Assembly (NCBI RefSeq): GCF_003957515.1
Contig: NZ_RQXW01000009.1
Coordinates: forward strand, 62,001-126,000
Length of the DNA stretch: 64,000 nt
Direction of reading: 5' to 3'
From: Amphritea opalescens
Lineage (GTDB): Bacteria > Pseudomonadota > Gammaproteobacteria > Pseudomonadales > Balneatricaceae
Made by a program: the position numbers and the translations under genes. The notes beneath the pieces were generated by a model. That model was not told the origin of the DNA, made no database searches, and saw only the letters and a list, made by a program, of their open reading frames with translations. Of the stretch, positions 1-9,807 are shown one piece after another (the first letter of the stretch is position 1; every line of letters begins with the position of its first letter).

Positions 1-320
1 ATGAATTTACGGGTAGAGGTTGAGAAGTAGCGGTAAGCCACGTCGATGGTAATACCCTGTTCACGTTCTGCCTGCAGGCCATCAACCAGTAAAGCAAGGT
101 CGAGTTCTTCACCGGCATTACCGGATTTGGCATTGTCGGAGTGCAGGGCAGCGAGTTGATCTTCATAGATCATCTTTGAATCGTGTAGCAAGCGACCAAT
201 CAGGGTCGATTTACCATCATCTACACTACCGCAGGTGAGAAAGCGCAGTAGTTCTTTATTTTCATGTTGTGCCAGATAGGTTTCGATATCGCTGGCGATC
301 AGATCGGACTGATGACTCAT
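1..320 (-). CDS. cysN: Sulfate adenylyltransferase subunit 1 (CysN), 3' end outside window
   Basis: N-terminal ~106 residues of the GTPase subunit of ATP sulfurylase. CysN couples GTP hydrolysis to adenylation of sulfate by CysD, giving APS in the cytoplasm. The P-loop [14 protein letters not shown] is visible near residue 31, followed by the switch region [16 protein letters not shown]. Reading starts at an ATG at 320 on the minus strand, preceded by a GGAAC ribosome-binding site. The gene lies 120 bp downstream of cysD in the same direction, the usual cysDN order. It runs off the left edge, so whether a CysC (APS kinase) domain is fused to its C-terminus cannot be seen. Confidence 0.96.
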   Translation of the reverse strand, partial: MSHQSDLIASDIETYLAQHENKELLRFLTCGSVDDGKSTLIGRLLHDSKMIYEDQLAALHSDNAKSGNAGEELDLALLVDGLQAEREQGITIDVAYRYFSTSTRKF

Positions 321-440
321 GATTGTGTTCCGTATTCTAAAATTCTGTACAGTGCAGTAAAAGACGTTAAGTCGGCATAACGGTTGGGTGGTTTCACCCA
401 TTGAGTGCGTCGGTGAATGATCTCAGCGACGCCAACCGTG

Positions 441-1358
441 TTAGAAGTAGCCTTCCATCTTCTTCTGTTCCATGGAGCCTGCGCCATCGTTATCAATCAC
501 TCGGCCCTGACGTTCTGATGTAGTGGCAAGCAGCATCTCCTGAATAATTTCAGGCAGGGTTTGCGCTGTGGATTCCACAGCACCGGTGAGCGGATAGCAG
601 CCAAGGGTGCGGAAACGAACCATCTTCATCTCTGGTACTTCGCCCTCTTCCAATGGTAGACGGTCATCATCAACCATAATCTCGACGCCATCACGAACCA
701 CGATCGGGCGTTCAGCGGCGAAGTAAAGCGGCACAATCGGAATACCCTCAAGGTAGATATATTGCCAGATATCCAGCTCGGTCCAGTTGGACAGCGGAAA
801 GACCCGAATGCTTTCGCCTTTATCGATGCGGGTATTAAAGGTGTTCCATAGTTCTGGGCGTTGACTCTTAGGGTCCCAGCGATGGTTTTTATCACGGAAG
901 GAGAATACCCGCTCTTTCGCGCGGGATTTCTCTTCATCACGACGCGCGCCACCAAAGGCTGCATCGAATTTGTATTTGTTCAGCGCCTGCTTCAGGCCCT
1001 GAGTTTTCATAATATCGGTATGTTTTTTCGAGCCGTGGGTGAAGGGGCTGATATTCATATCAACGCCTTCCTGATTGGTGTGCACAATCAGGTCCATGCC
1101 AACTTCTTTCGCCATCTTGTCGCGGAAGCTGATCATCTCTTTAAACTTCCAGGTGGTATCCACATGCATCAATGGAAAAGGTGGCTTACCTGGATAGAAA
1201 GCTTTGCGTGCTAGGTGCAGCATCACGGCGGAATCTTTGCCAACGGAATAAAGCATGACCGGATTTTCAAACTCCGATGCAACTTCGCGAATAATGTGGA
1301 TGCTTTCTGCTTCCAGTTGACGCAGATGGGTCAGTCTGTGTTCCGGCAATTGACTCAT
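441..1358 (-). CDS. cysD: Sulfate adenylyltransferase subunit 2 (CysD)
   Basis: Catalytic subunit of ATP sulfurylase, 305 residues, the usual length. It transfers AMP from ATP to sulfate with CysN. The PP-loop motif [18 protein letters not shown] lies at about residues 37-54, and [15 protein letters not shown] near 136-150 is typical of CysD. The C-terminus ends [10 protein letters not shown], as in other CysD proteins. The ATG at 1358 is preceded by AAAGAG. It is first in the leftward cysDN operon and diverges from the exporter-cysI-cysH operon, so both probably share the 362-bp intergenic region for control by CysB; that regulation is inferred. Confidence 0.97.
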   Translation of the reverse strand: MSQLPEHRLTHLRQLEAESIHIIREVASEFENPVMLYSVGKDSAVMLHLARKAFYPGKPPFPLMHVDTTWKFKEMISFRDKMAKEVGMDLIVHTNQEGVDMNISPFTHGSKKHTDIMKTQGLKQALNKYKFDAAFGGARRDEEKSRAKERVFSFRDKNHRWDPKSQRPELWNTFNTRIDKGESIRVFPLSNWTELDIWQYIYLEGIPIVPLYFAAERPIVVRDGVEIMVDDDRLPLEEGEVPEMKMVRFRTLGCYPLTGAVESTAQTLPEIIQEMLLATTSERQGRVIDNDGAGSMEQKKMEGYF

Positions 1359-1720
1359 ATTGATTAGCTCTTTCTACCTAGCTGATAAATGGGGCCGATG
1401 GATAACTCATGCTGATGGTTTAAATCAGTATCAGATAGATGGCACCTTAATTAATGGGGCCATTATGCAGAAGCACTCTTAAAATTAAAAAGAATAAATT
1501 GTAATGTTTTAATAGCTTTTTGGTATAAGAGGTTCAGCTTACTGATGCGCTGAGGAAAAGAGGGCTGGATTTTTTTGTTATTCCAAAAAAGAATTAACAA
1601 ATTAATAATTAGTATTTTACGTTATAAGGGCTAGTCGCTATGATGGCGCAATCTGAATATGCGCTATTCCGTCTTTGTCTTTAATAGGCGGGTAACTTTT
1701 TAAGGCAGCTGAGAACGTTG
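1359..1720. promoter_or_regulatory. Divergent intergenic region between cysD and the TSUP exporter gene
   Basis: This 362-bp stretch has no plausible gene. It is AT-rich, especially 1480-1630, and separates two divergent sulfur operons, so it should hold both promoters and any CysB sites. I could not assign a CysB site with confidence because its consensus is loose. Confidence 0.5.
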
Positions 1721-2506
1721 ATGGAAATAGCTTACAGCTTTGCCGGCCTGGTGGTTGGCTTTATAGTCGGTTTAACCGGGATAGGCGGTGGCGCTCTGAT
1801 GACGCCGATTCTGATCGTTATTTTTGGTATTCCACCGGTGACTGCGGTGAGTACCGATCTGATTTATGCGGCGATTACCAAGTTTGGTGGCAGCATCTCC
1901 TATGCGCGCAAAAAATTGGTTGAGTGGCGGGTGGTGTTTTTACTGCTCGGTGGTAGTATCCCCGGGGCATTAGTCACACTGTATTACCTTGATGGCCTAG
2001 ACGGCTTAGAACAAGTCGAGCATCTGATGAATATCACCTTGGGTGTTTCATTGGTGTTGACCTCGATCGCCGTGTTTTTTCGTGCCAAGATCCGTGCGTC
2101 AGTGGTCAAACTGGAAGGCACTCGGTTTGAAAAGCATGGCCGGCGGTATCGTCCCTACGTAACCCTGTTAGTGGGTATCGTGTTAGGTGGTTTAGTCACG
2201 CTCTCCTCTGTGGGCGCGGGCGCATTGGGCACCGCCATGCTGATTTTGCTGTATCCTCGGATGACCATGCAAACGTTAGTGGGGACCGATCTTGTTCATG
2301 CGGTGGTGTTAACCAGTATTGCTGGTGCGGGACACTATGGTATGGGCAGTGTCGATCTCTGGTTATTACTCTGTTTAGTGATTGGTTCTTTGCCAGGGGT
2401 GTTCTTGGGTAGCCATTTTGGCAGCAAGCTGTCACCAAGAGTCATACAGCCAATTATGGGCACGCTGTTGTTAGCCATCGGTATGCGTTTTGTACTGGTT
2501 GGTTGA
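1721..2506 (+). CDS. TauE/SafE (TSUP) family membrane exporter, probably for sulfite or organosulfur anions
   Basis: A 261-residue integral membrane protein of the TSUP family with about eight hydrophobic segments. The start FAGLVVGFIVGLTGIGGGAL carries the family's glycine-rich motif, which repeats in the second half as LGGLVTLSSVGAGALGTAML. I use the ATG at 1721; a TTG directly before it is less likely. It is the first gene of the rightward operon with cysI, DUF934 and cysH, 79 bp before cysI. That context suggests it moves a sulfur anion (sulfite, sulfate or a sulfonate product) across the inner membrane. Direction and substrate cannot be read from sequence. Confidence 0.88.
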   Translation: MEIAYSFAGLVVGFIVGLTGIGGGALMTPILIVIFGIPPVTAVSTDLIYAAITKFGGSISYARKKLVEWRVVFLLLGGSIPGALVTLYYLDGLDGLEQVEHLMNITLGVSLVLTSIAVFFRAKIRASVVKLEGTRFEKHGRRYRPYVTLLVGIVLGGLVTLSSVGAGALGTAMLILLYPRMTMQTLVGTDLVHAVVLTSIAGAGHYGMGSVDLWLLLCLVIGSLPGVFLGSHFGSKLSPRVIQPIMGTLLLAIGMRFVLVG

Positions 2507-2585
2507 ATAACAGGTAGCTAAATAAAATAGTTTTTTGAATTGTAATTTTTATAGGGTGAGGGCCGGTTCGCCGGCGGTAATAGAC

Positions 2586-4247
2586 ATGTATCAATATAAT
2601 GAACAGGATCAGACTCTGATCAATGCGCGGGTTGAGCAATACCGCGATCAGACCCGCCGTTTCTTGGCTGGTGAAATTCCCGATGAGGAATTCCGTGGCC
2701 TGCGCTTGATGAATGGCCTCTATATTCAGCGCCAAGCGCCGATGCTGCGGATTGCCGTACCTTATGGCCAGATGAACTCTGTTCAGCTGCGTAAGCTGGC
2801 GGATATCACCCGTAAATATGATAAAAATTACGCCCACTTCACTACGCGGAGCAATGTTCAGTTGAACTGGCCGAAGCTGGAAGAGGTGCCGGATATTTTG
2901 GCTGAACTGGCCGAAGTACAGATGCATGCGATCCAAACCAGTGGTAACTGTCTGCGTAACACCACGACAGATCACTTTGCGGGGATCTCTCCGGAAGAGA
3001 TTGAAGATCCTCGGCCGTGGTGTGAAATTATTCGTCAGTGGACCACATTGCATCCTGAGTTTGCGTATATGCCGCGTAAATTCAAAATCGCTGTTACCGG
3101 AGGCCCAGAAGATCGGGCGGCTTCTCAGGTGCACGATATCGGTTTGCACATGGTTAAAAATGACGCCGGTGAAGTCGGCTTCGAAGTGTTGGTCGGTGGT
3201 GGTCTAGGCCGTACACCGGTGATTGGTAAGCTGATTCGTGAGTTCTTGCCAAAACGTGACCTACTCAGTTATCTCGAAGCGATTTTGCGGGTTTATAACC
3301 TAAACGGTCGTCGGGATAACAAATACAAAGCGCGTATCAAGATATTAGTCAACGCGATGGGTATCGAGGAGTTTCGTAATCGGGTTGAAGCCGAGTGGGA
3401 AATTAACCGAGAAGGCGAGCTAGCCCTAACCGATGATTATATCGCGAAGCTTAAAGGCTATTTCACACCGCCTCCTTATGCGGCTGATGCCGTAGACGGG
3501 TTGTCTGTGCTGGAAAATCAGCTCGAGGATAATGCCGAGTTCCGCGCTTGGTATGAGCGGAATACCCGTGTTCATAAAGTGGCGGGCTACCGTGCGGTGG
3601 TGATCTCACTCAAGCCTCATCTAAAACCACCGGGTGATATTACCGACGTGCAGTTGGATGCGGTGGCGGATCTAGCCGATACCTTTAATTTCGGCGAAAT
3701 TCGTAGCACCCACGATCAAAACCTAGTCTTCGCCCATGTGGCCGCCGGTGATCTGTACACCCTCTGGCAATCATTACGTGATCTGAATCTAGCACGGGCC
3801 AATATCGGTACCCTGACCGATATGATCGTCTGCCCAGGTTTTGATTTCTGTTCATTAGCAAACGCCCATACACTGGGAGTGGCCGAACAGATTAATGAAA
3901 AATTTGACGATCTCGATTATCTCTATGATATTGGTGATATCAAGCTGAATATGTCTGGCTGTATCAATGCCTGTGCCCATCACCATGTGGCGCATATCGG
4001 TATTCTCGGGGTGGATAAAGGCGGTGAAGATTATTACCAGATCACCCTTGGTGGCTCATCCCGCGAAGATGCTTCATTGGGTAAAATCATTGGTAAATCA
4101 GTGCCTCAAGCCGAGGTAGCCGATACGGTTGAGAAAATCTTGCACGTGTATGTAGACAACCGCCTTGAAGAAGAGCGTTTTATCGAGACCGTACGACGTA
4201 TTGGTCTAGCACCGTTTAAGGAGAGAGTTTATGCCCCTGTTAATTAA
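2586..4247 (+). CDS. cysI: Assimilatory sulfite reductase, siroheme/[4Fe-4S] haemoprotein (CysI type)
   Basis: A 553-residue nitrite/sulfite reductase family protein that reduces sulfite to sulfide with six electrons. Cluster and siroheme ligands are visible as CPGFDFC (C-x5-C) and CINAC (C-x3-C) in the last quarter, and the half-domain motif FTTRSNVQLNW near residue 85. I use the ATG at 2586 (MYQYNEQDQTL). An upstream in-frame TTG would add 17 residues unlike family members. The form resembles the CysI of pseudomonads, which works without a flavoprotein CysJ. The end overlaps the DUF934 gene by 17 bp, indicating translational coupling. The cofactor is supplied by cysG downstream. Confidence 0.94.
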   Translation: MYQYNEQDQTLINARVEQYRDQTRRFLAGEIPDEEFRGLRLMNGLYIQRQAPMLRIAVPYGQMNSVQLRKLADITRKYDKNYAHFTTRSNVQLNWPKLEEVPDILAELAEVQMHAIQTSGNCLRNTTTDHFAGISPEEIEDPRPWCEIIRQWTTLHPEFAYMPRKFKIAVTGGPEDRAASQVHDIGLHMVKNDAGEVGFEVLVGGGLGRTPVIGKLIREFLPKRDLLSYLEAILRVYNLNGRRDNKYKARIKILVNAMGIEEFRNRVEAEWEINREGELALTDDYIAKLKGYFTPPPYAADAVDGLSVLENQLEDNAEFRAWYERNTRVHKVAGYRAVVISLKPHLKPPGDITDVQLDAVADLADTFNFGEIRSTHDQNLVFAHVAAGDLYTLWQSLRDLNLARANIGTLTDMIVCPGFDFCSLANAHTLGVAEQINEKFDDLDYLYDIGDIKLNMSGCINACAHHHVAHIGILGVDKGGEDYYQITLGGSSREDASLGKIIGKSVPQAEVADTVEKILHVYVDNRLEEERFIETVRRIGLAPFKERVYAPVN

Positions 4248-4710
4248 TCGAGCAGTTGTCGAAGACAGCTGGTTACTGGTTGACGAAGATAACCTAGCGG
4301 CGCATATCAATGACGATATTGTCGTGCCTTTTGAGTTGTTTGAGCAGAATCTTGAGACGTTGCTAAAGGCTGATGGCCAGTTGGGTGTGCAAATCAATGG
4401 CGATCAAGATGTGAATCTACTGCTACCACACTTGGCTGCCTTGGCGTTGATCGCCATTGAATTTCCCGCCTTTACCGATGGTCGGGGGTTTAGCTTTGCG
4501 AGAATCTTGCGCCGTGGCGGCTTTACTGGTCAGCTTCGTGCGGTCGGGGATGTTACCCGTGACCGTTTAGATCATATGCAGCGTTGTGGTTTTGATGCCT
4601 TTGCGATCCCTGATGATCGCTACAGTGACGATATCCTCAGTGCGTTTGGCGAGGTGCCGGTGCGTTATCAGGGCAGTACGGATGACGAACGACCTATTTT
4701 CCGTCAGTAA
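4231..4710 (+). CDS. DUF934 protein, sulfite-reduction accessory
   Basis: A 159-residue soluble protein of the DUF934 family. The family is found almost always directly after this type of cysI in proteobacteria and is thought to support electron delivery or assembly for sulfite reductase, but no activity is established. The start lies inside the end of cysI and is preceded by a strong AAGGAGAG ribosome-binding site. The segment FPAFTDGRGFSFARILRR near residues 80-97 is the most family-like. It contains few cysteines, so it is unlikely to carry an iron-sulfur cluster itself. Confidence 0.88.
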   Translation: MPLLINRAVVEDSWLLVDEDNLAAHINDDIVVPFELFEQNLETLLKADGQLGVQINGDQDVNLLLPHLAALALIAIEFPAFTDGRGFSFARILRRGGFTGQLRAVGDVTRDRLDHMQRCGFDAFAIPDDRYSDDILSAFGEVPVRYQGSTDDERPIFRQ

Positions 4711-4728
4711 CCGATCAGGATAACCGTG

Positions 4729-5490
4729 ATGAGTGAATTATTAACCCCTGAACTGGACGCCAAAGTTGCGAATACCATCGCGGTACTTCAGCAGGCGGCG
4801 GCCGAAAATTCAGATACCGGTCTGGTGTTTGCCAATAGTCTGGGCGCTGAAGATGTAGTGATTACCGATCTGATCAGTAAGCATACGCCTCAGATCGGTA
4901 TGTTTGTGCTCGATACTGGCCGTCTACCGGAAGAAACCCTGAAGTTACTCACCGATGTGCAGGCGCTTTATGGAAACCTCAAAGTTCAGGTTTTTTACCC
5001 AGAAGCCGCCGATGTTGAAGAGTATGTGCAGAGCAACGGCGTCAATGCTTTCTATGAAAGTCAGGCGATGCGTAAAGGCTGCTGCTTTGTGCGTAAGATT
5101 AAACCGTTGAAGCGGGCACTGGCTAATCGTCAGGCTTGGATTACCGGCCTGCGTCGCGAGCAATCAGTAACCCGTGATGAGATCGGTTTTAAAGAGTTTG
5201 ATGAGGGTAACGGCATCGATAAGTTTAATCCCCTCGCGGATTGGACTGAAGCGGATATCTGGGCTTATATCCGTGCCCATAAGGTGCCTTATAATGCGTT
5301 GCATGATCAGCATTACCCGAGTATCGGTTGCGCGCCCTGTACAAGGGCTGTTGCCGAGGGTGAAGATGTTCGAGCAGGGCGTTGGTGGTGGGAAAACCCG
5401 GAGACCCGCGAGTGCGGCTTACATTCCGGTGCGCCAGCCAACAAGGACGAAGCGAAGCCCGTTAATGTGATGGATTTTTTGCCGAAATAA
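4729..5490 (+). CDS. cysH: Adenylyl-sulfate (APS) reductase, [4Fe-4S] type, annotated as CysH
   Basis: A 253-residue thioredoxin-dependent reductase of the CysH family, making sulfite from activated sulfate. The paired cysteines KGCCFVRKIKPL (near residue 120) and CAPCTRA (near 203) bind a [4Fe-4S] cluster in the plant/pseudomonad type that uses APS directly. PAPS reductases such as the E. coli enzyme lack both pairs. The catalytic C-terminal ECGLH is present. I choose the ATG at 4729; a GTG codon just before it is also in frame. Third in the cysI-DUF934-cysH set, 18 bp after DUF934. The substrate assignment is from motif knowledge and implies no need for APS kinase for assimilation. Confidence 0.93.
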   Translation: MSELLTPELDAKVANTIAVLQQAAAENSDTGLVFANSLGAEDVVITDLISKHTPQIGMFVLDTGRLPEETLKLLTDVQALYGNLKVQVFYPEAADVEEYVQSNGVNAFYESQAMRKGCCFVRKIKPLKRALANRQAWITGLRREQSVTRDEIGFKEFDEGNGIDKFNPLADWTEADIWAYIRAHKVPYNALHDQHYPSIGCAPCTRAVAEGEDVRAGRWWWENPETRECGLHSGAPANKDEAKPVNVMDFLPK

Positions 5491-5512
5491 ATTAATCTTC
5501 CGATACTCACAA

Positions 5513-5536
5513 AGCCCGCTATCTGCGGGCTCTTTT
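5513..5536 (+). terminator. Intrinsic terminator after cysH
   Basis: A 7-bp perfect stem AGCCCGC/GCGGGCT with a 5-nt loop is followed by CTTTT, 22 bp after the cysH stop. It closes the exporter-cysI-cysH operon and separates it from cysG. Confidence 0.8.
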
Positions 5537-5625
5537 CTGCTATCTTTTAAGTATGCTACTTTAAAACGTTATATTACCCTAATGCCTATATTATCGACGC
5601 TAGCGGGCTAGCCGAGGACGACACA

Positions 5626-7056
5626 TTGGATTATTTGCCGTTATTTTTTAAGCTGAACGACCGGACTGCACTGTTAGTGGGGGGCGGACAGGTAGCGTTG
5701 CGTAAAGCGAGCCTGTTGACCCGTGCAGGGGCACGGGTAATTGTGGTGGCTCACCGAGTCGATCCCGAGCTAGTGGCGCTGATTGAACAGCACAACGGGC
5801 AGGTGATTGTGGGGGAGTATCATAGCGGCCTATTGGCGGATGCTTATCTAGTCATTGCGGCAACGGACGATAATGAGCTGAACGAACAGGTTCATTTCGA
5901 TGCGGTTGAGCGCAATATCCCGGTGAATGTGGTGGATAACCAACCGCTGTGTACCTTTATTTTCCCCGCTATCGTTGACCGCTCTCCGATTGTTATCGGC
6001 ATCTCCTCCGGTGGTGAATCCCCTGTCTTGGCGCGCTTGCTGCGGGCGAAACTGGAAACTTGGATTCCGCAAGGTTATAGCCGGTTGGGCCGGTTGGTGG
6101 GTGAGTTCCGCCAGCAGGTTAAGCAGACTTTTAGCCATGTTGAGCGGCGGCGGATTTTCTGGGAAAAAATCCTTCAAGGGCAAGTCGCTGAGAAAGTGTT
6201 TGCTGGTCGAGATAAAGAAGCGCGGGCGTTATTGGAATCGGCGTTAGAAAAGGCCGATCCAGACCATCAAGTCGGTGAGGTTTATCTGGTGGGGGGTGGC
6301 CCAGGGGATCCTGAACTGCTCACGTTTAAGGCGCTTAGGTTGATGCAGCAGGCGGATGTGGTGCTTTATGATCAGTTGGTATCGCCCGCCATTGTCGATC
6401 TTTGCCGCCGAGATGCCGATAGAATCTTTGTCGGTAAGCGAAGGGATAATCATGCGGTGCCGCAAGATGGCATCAATGAATTGTTGGTTAAACATGCGCT
6501 ACAAGGGCAACGTGTACTACGCTTAAAGGGCGGTGATCCTTTTATCTTTGGTCGGGGTGGTGAAGAACTGGAAACCCTCAAACAGCACAATATTCCCTTT
6601 CAGGTGGTGCCGGGTATTACCGCCGCCAGTGCCTGTTCAACCTATGCGGGGATTCCGCTGACGCATCGAAACTATGCACAGTCCGTTAGACTGGTAACAG
6701 GGCAGTTAAAGAACCGTACCTCTGATCTAAATTTTGAGGAGTTGGTGCACCCGAACCAAACGATCGTGTTTTATATGGGGCTGCATACATTGCCCACACT
6801 GTTCGAACAGTTGATCGCCCATGGCAAACCGGCAGAGACACCCGCGGCGATTATCTCTAACGGTACCCGTGCTGATCAACGGGTATTAACCGGTACCTTA
6901 AGCAGCTTGCCCGAGTTACAGGAACAAGCCAAACTGCCCGCGCCCGCATTGATTATCGTCGGTGAAGTGGTGCAGCTCCATGAAAACCTAGCTTGGTTTG
7001 GTGAAGAGGTGTTGCATAACCACGGCTTGATTTTGCCGGATGCTAATCCAGATTAA
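5626..7056 (+). CDS. cysG: Siroheme synthase CysG (trifunctional)
   Basis: A 476-residue fusion that makes siroheme from uroporphyrinogen III. The N-terminal half is precorrin-2 dehydrogenase/ferrochelatase, with the NAD-binding turn [16 protein letters not shown] near residue 16. The C-terminal half is uroporphyrinogen-III methyltransferase, with [18 protein letters not shown] near 222 and [13 protein letters not shown] near 305. The start is a TTG at 5626: only this gives the family N-terminus [10 protein letters not shown], and GAGGACG lies 7 bp upstream. It follows the cysH terminator, so it probably has its own promoter, but the product serves CysI. Slightly longer than the E. coli protein (457 residues). 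Confidence 0.96.
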   Translation: MDYLPLFFKLNDRTALLVGGGQVALRKASLLTRAGARVIVVAHRVDPELVALIEQHNGQVIVGEYHSGLLADAYLVIAATDDNELNEQVHFDAVERNIPVNVVDNQPLCTFIFPAIVDRSPIVIGISSGGESPVLARLLRAKLETWIPQGYSRLGRLVGEFRQQVKQTFSHVERRRIFWEKILQGQVAEKVFAGRDKEARALLESALEKADPDHQVGEVYLVGGGPGDPELLTFKALRLMQQADVVLYDQLVSPAIVDLCRRDADRIFVGKRRDNHAVPQDGINELLVKHALQGQRVLRLKGGDPFIFGRGGEELETLKQHNIPFQVVPGITAASACSTYAGIPLTHRNYAQSVRLVTGQLKNRTSDLNFEELVHPNQTIVFYMGLHTLPTLFEQLIAHGKPAETPAAIISNGTRADQRVLTGTLSSLPELQEQAKLPAPALIIVGEVVQLHENLAWFGEEVLHNHGLILPDANPD

Positions 7057-7178
7057 AGACCGGTTGGTATTATTTATGCCGTTATAGCCCCAGTAAATAC
7101 TAGGGTTGTAGCGGAATAAAAGGCCAACTATTCAATAATAATGAGAATAAGAGTGTCTATAGGTCGGGAGGTGATCTT

Positions 7179-8099
7179 GTGCCGGAGCAAGCTAAAACGG
7201 TATTTAGCCTTGAGCTAGTTAACGCGTCTATCCATACGTTACCTTTATTACACAGTGTGGCGGCTCAGTTAAAGCAACGCAGTCACGAGTCGACGGATTT
7301 CTACCCAAAAGTTGCCGAGCTGGCGAGTGAAGACCCCCTTTTGTCCGCGAGAATTATCTCTGCTGCCCATTCTGTCCCTTGCGGCCCTCTTAAACCTGTC
7401 TATAGCATCGAAAAAGCACTCGAACGAATCGGGGTATTTAACACGCTGGCGCTGATTAACCAGCTGACGCAGGTCGATACCGAGATGATGACGCCGGGTT
7501 ACAAGATCGGTTGGCGTCACTCTATCGAGGTTGCGGTGTTTAGTCGTTTTCTAGCGAACCATACCACTGCTTTTAATGTTAATGCTGATCTCGCCTATAT
7601 GGCGGGATTACTGCATGATATTGGCCGTTTTATTCTATTGCAGATGGTGCTTAACACTGGGCAGCAGAATGAGGCAAGGAGTTGGAATGCACTGGATGAA
7701 CTCCCCGAAACAGAGATACAGCAGTATGGCTTTACCCATACCGAAGTGGGTTATATGGCGGCGCAGCGCTGGAATCTGCCCCGCACGCTGACCAACGTAC
7801 TGCGTTTTCATCAGCACTATGATCTGTGGGATTTCAAAACGGTGTCGCTGCCCTTTAAGCAGCTGATGACGGTGGTTCAGTTTGCTGATTTTCTCAGCAT
7901 GTTATTGATAAAAAATCCGGAATGGCCCGCGTGGTCAAGTACGCAACTGAAAGGCTTTATAGCCGAACACTGTATCCATGAGGATTGGCCCAAGATCGAT
8001 TTCCCGATTGAATATCTAGCGGAGCAGTTACCCATGTTATCGGAGCAGTGCCAACGGTTGGTGATTAATGCCGAAAAAACGCCGGACGAGGGTCTATGA
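7179..8099 (+). CDS. HDOD domain signalling protein
   Basis: A 306-residue protein made almost wholly of an HDOD domain, a catalytically modified HD fold used in bacterial signalling. The core is seen in the region around AELASEDPLLSARIISAAHS (residues 46-65) and the HD remnant AGLLHDIGRFIL near 147. No receiver or output domain is attached. The start is a GTG at 7179 preceded by GGGAGGTGAT. It ends by overlapping the convergent histidine kinase gene by 6 bp. Its role is unknown; proximity to a kinase and a receiver protein suggests participation in the same pathway. Confidence 0.85.
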   Translation: MPEQAKTVFSLELVNASIHTLPLLHSVAAQLKQRSHESTDFYPKVAELASEDPLLSARIISAAHSVPCGPLKPVYSIEKALERIGVFNTLALINQLTQVDTEMMTPGYKIGWRHSIEVAVFSRFLANHTTAFNVNADLAYMAGLLHDIGRFILLQMVLNTGQQNEARSWNALDELPETEIQQYGFTHTEVGYMAAQRWNLPRTLTNVLRFHQHYDLWDFKTVSLPFKQLMTVVQFADFLSMLLIKNPEWPAWSSTQLKGFIAEHCIHEDWPKIDFPIEYLAEQLPMLSEQCQRLVINAEKTPDEGL

Positions 8100-9686
8100 T
8101 GATGGCGGGCTTAAGGCGATCGGCTTAGGCTCTAGGGGGAGATCGATCCGGAAGTGAGCGCCTTGCTTGCTGGGGATGGATTGAATATGCCCCTGTAATA
8201 ACTGGCTGACGAGGTTATACACGATATGCATACCTAAGCCGCTGCAGCCACGGTTACGTTTGGTGGTCATAAAGGGCTCGAATAATCGCGTATGCCAACC
8301 ATCCGGAATACCTGCGCCGTTATCACGATATTCAATCTGCATTCGATCGGCATAGGGGTTGATCGTCATGGAAATCTTACCGCCGGTTTGGTTATCGAAG
8401 CCATGTAGCAGTGAATTGAGAATGAGGTTGGTAAAGATCTGGTAATAGCCGCCGGGGTAGCTGTTGAGTATCAGCTGGGTTGGCCCCTTGATGCTGATAT
8501 CAGGATTGGCTTGTTTGAGTTTAGGGCTTAGTGAGTGTTGGATTTCGGCCAGATACTGAATAAGGTCGAATTGGCGGCACTGCTCACTGGCTTGGTCGAC
8601 GGATACCTGTTTAAAGGCGCGAATAAGCTGAGCAGCCCGCTCGAGATTTTGACAGATCAGCTGACTACTTTCGACCGCCGTTTGGGCGAGAGGGTTGTCC
8701 TGATGTTGCTGCTGATAAAGCAGCGCTTGGTCGGCCAGATATGATGCTGCGGTGTAGCCAATCCCAATCGGGGTATTAATCTCATGGGCGACGCCGGCGA
8801 CTAAACCACCGAGAGCCGCCAGTTTTTTCGATTCGACCAGCTGTTGCTGAGTAGCTTGAAGTTTCTTCAGGGTTTCACGCAGCTCTTTATTACTTTCTTC
8901 TAATGCCTGAGTACGATCAGAAACCCGTTGTTCCAGTTCGGCATTTAAACGGGCCAGTGAACGCTCGGCTGCCTCGCGTTTGTCTATATCGGTCAGCATG
9001 GTTTGGCGCATGCTGTTCATCGCATTGGCCACTTGGCTTAGTTCGTCCTCTGTTTGTCGTGTTTTACGTTTCAATATAAGCGGCGTATTCAACTGGTCTA
9101 GTTTAAGTCGTCGGGCATATTGCGCCATGGTGCTTAGGTGGCGGGTGACTAGCTGGTTGAACAGGGCGAGAATAAAGATCGAGACTAAAAAGGTTTTGAT
9201 GCCCTGGGAGGCAAGAATCAGCAGCACTTTATCTGCGAGCCGACGGTACACCTCATCCAGACTGACGATAAGGGTTAGATCACCCACCTTAACGGCGGCA
9301 TTGCTGCTATCAACGTAGTTCAGGGCGTAATGGCGTTCGACTGTGGCGCCAGTATTGGGCTTATCGCCGGCACTGTATTGATCGCCAAACTGGGATTCGA
9401 GTTTAAGATAACGGACATCCGGCAACTGCAAAATACCGTCCAGTTGCACCTGAATCTGCGTTGGGCTGATCTCCCATAGGCTATTGGCGAGGCTGTTAAG
9501 TGAGCTGGCTTCAATCTGTTGTAAGCGTTCCTCGATGGCCGACCGTTCATAACGGTAATCTAACCAGAGCTGGGTGGCGGTGGCGATCAGGGTAATCACT
9601 GAACTGTAAAGCAAGATCGCCGTCAGTAGGCGGATGCCCAATGGTTTTTGACGACAGAGTGCTTTAAAGCGTTGGCTTAGGCGCAT
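8094..9686 (-). CDS. Membrane sensor histidine kinase
   Basis: A 530-residue inner-membrane kinase. An N-terminal transmembrane segment (about residues 19-42) leads to a periplasmic sensor of roughly 110 residues, a second membrane segment (about 157-177), a HAMP-like linker and a coiled coil. Then come the dimerisation/phosphoacceptor domain with GVAHEINTPIG and the ATPase domain with N box TNLILNSLLHGF, G1 DNGAGIP, F box FEPFMTTKRN and G2 GLGMHI. All catalytic elements look intact. The partner is probably the receiver protein encoded upstream at 9808-10848 on the same strand. Signal unknown. Confidence 0.9.
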   Translation of the reverse strand: MRLSQRFKALCRQKPLGIRLLTAILLYSSVITLIATATQLWLDYRYERSAIEERLQQIEASSLNSLANSLWEISPTQIQVQLDGILQLPDVRYLKLESQFGDQYSAGDKPNTGATVERHYALNYVDSSNAAVKVGDLTLIVSLDEVYRRLADKVLLILASQGIKTFLVSIFILALFNQLVTRHLSTMAQYARRLKLDQLNTPLILKRKTRQTEDELSQVANAMNSMRQTMLTDIDKREAAERSLARLNAELEQRVSDRTQALEESNKELRETLKKLQATQQQLVESKKLAALGGLVAGVAHEINTPIGIGYTAASYLADQALLYQQQHQDNPLAQTAVESSQLICQNLERAAQLIRAFKQVSVDQASEQCRQFDLIQYLAEIQHSLSPKLKQANPDISIKGPTQLILNSYPGGYYQIFTNLILNSLLHGFDNQTGGKISMTINPYADRMQIEYRDNGAGIPDGWHTRLFEPFMTTKRNRGCSGLGMHIVYNLVSQLLQGHIQSIPSKQGAHFRIDLPLEPKPIALSPPSS

Positions 9687-9807
9687 AGACGATGTTTATC
9701 TAACCGAGTGTTTACCATCATGGCATAGAGAGACTGACTGGCTTGAAAGTACTTATCAAGCGTGTGGCTATGTTGTGCGGCTAGAGAGTGGGCGTTGCCT
9801 TCTTTAA

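Noticed and set aside
861-1214. 117-codon plus-strand frame inside cysD
   Set aside because: Antisense to a well-conserved enzyme gene with no start signals; a shadow frame.
1559-1620. Possible CysB site in the cysD/exporter intergenic region
   Set aside because: AT-rich sequence allows loose matches, but no convincing pair of half-sites could be defined.
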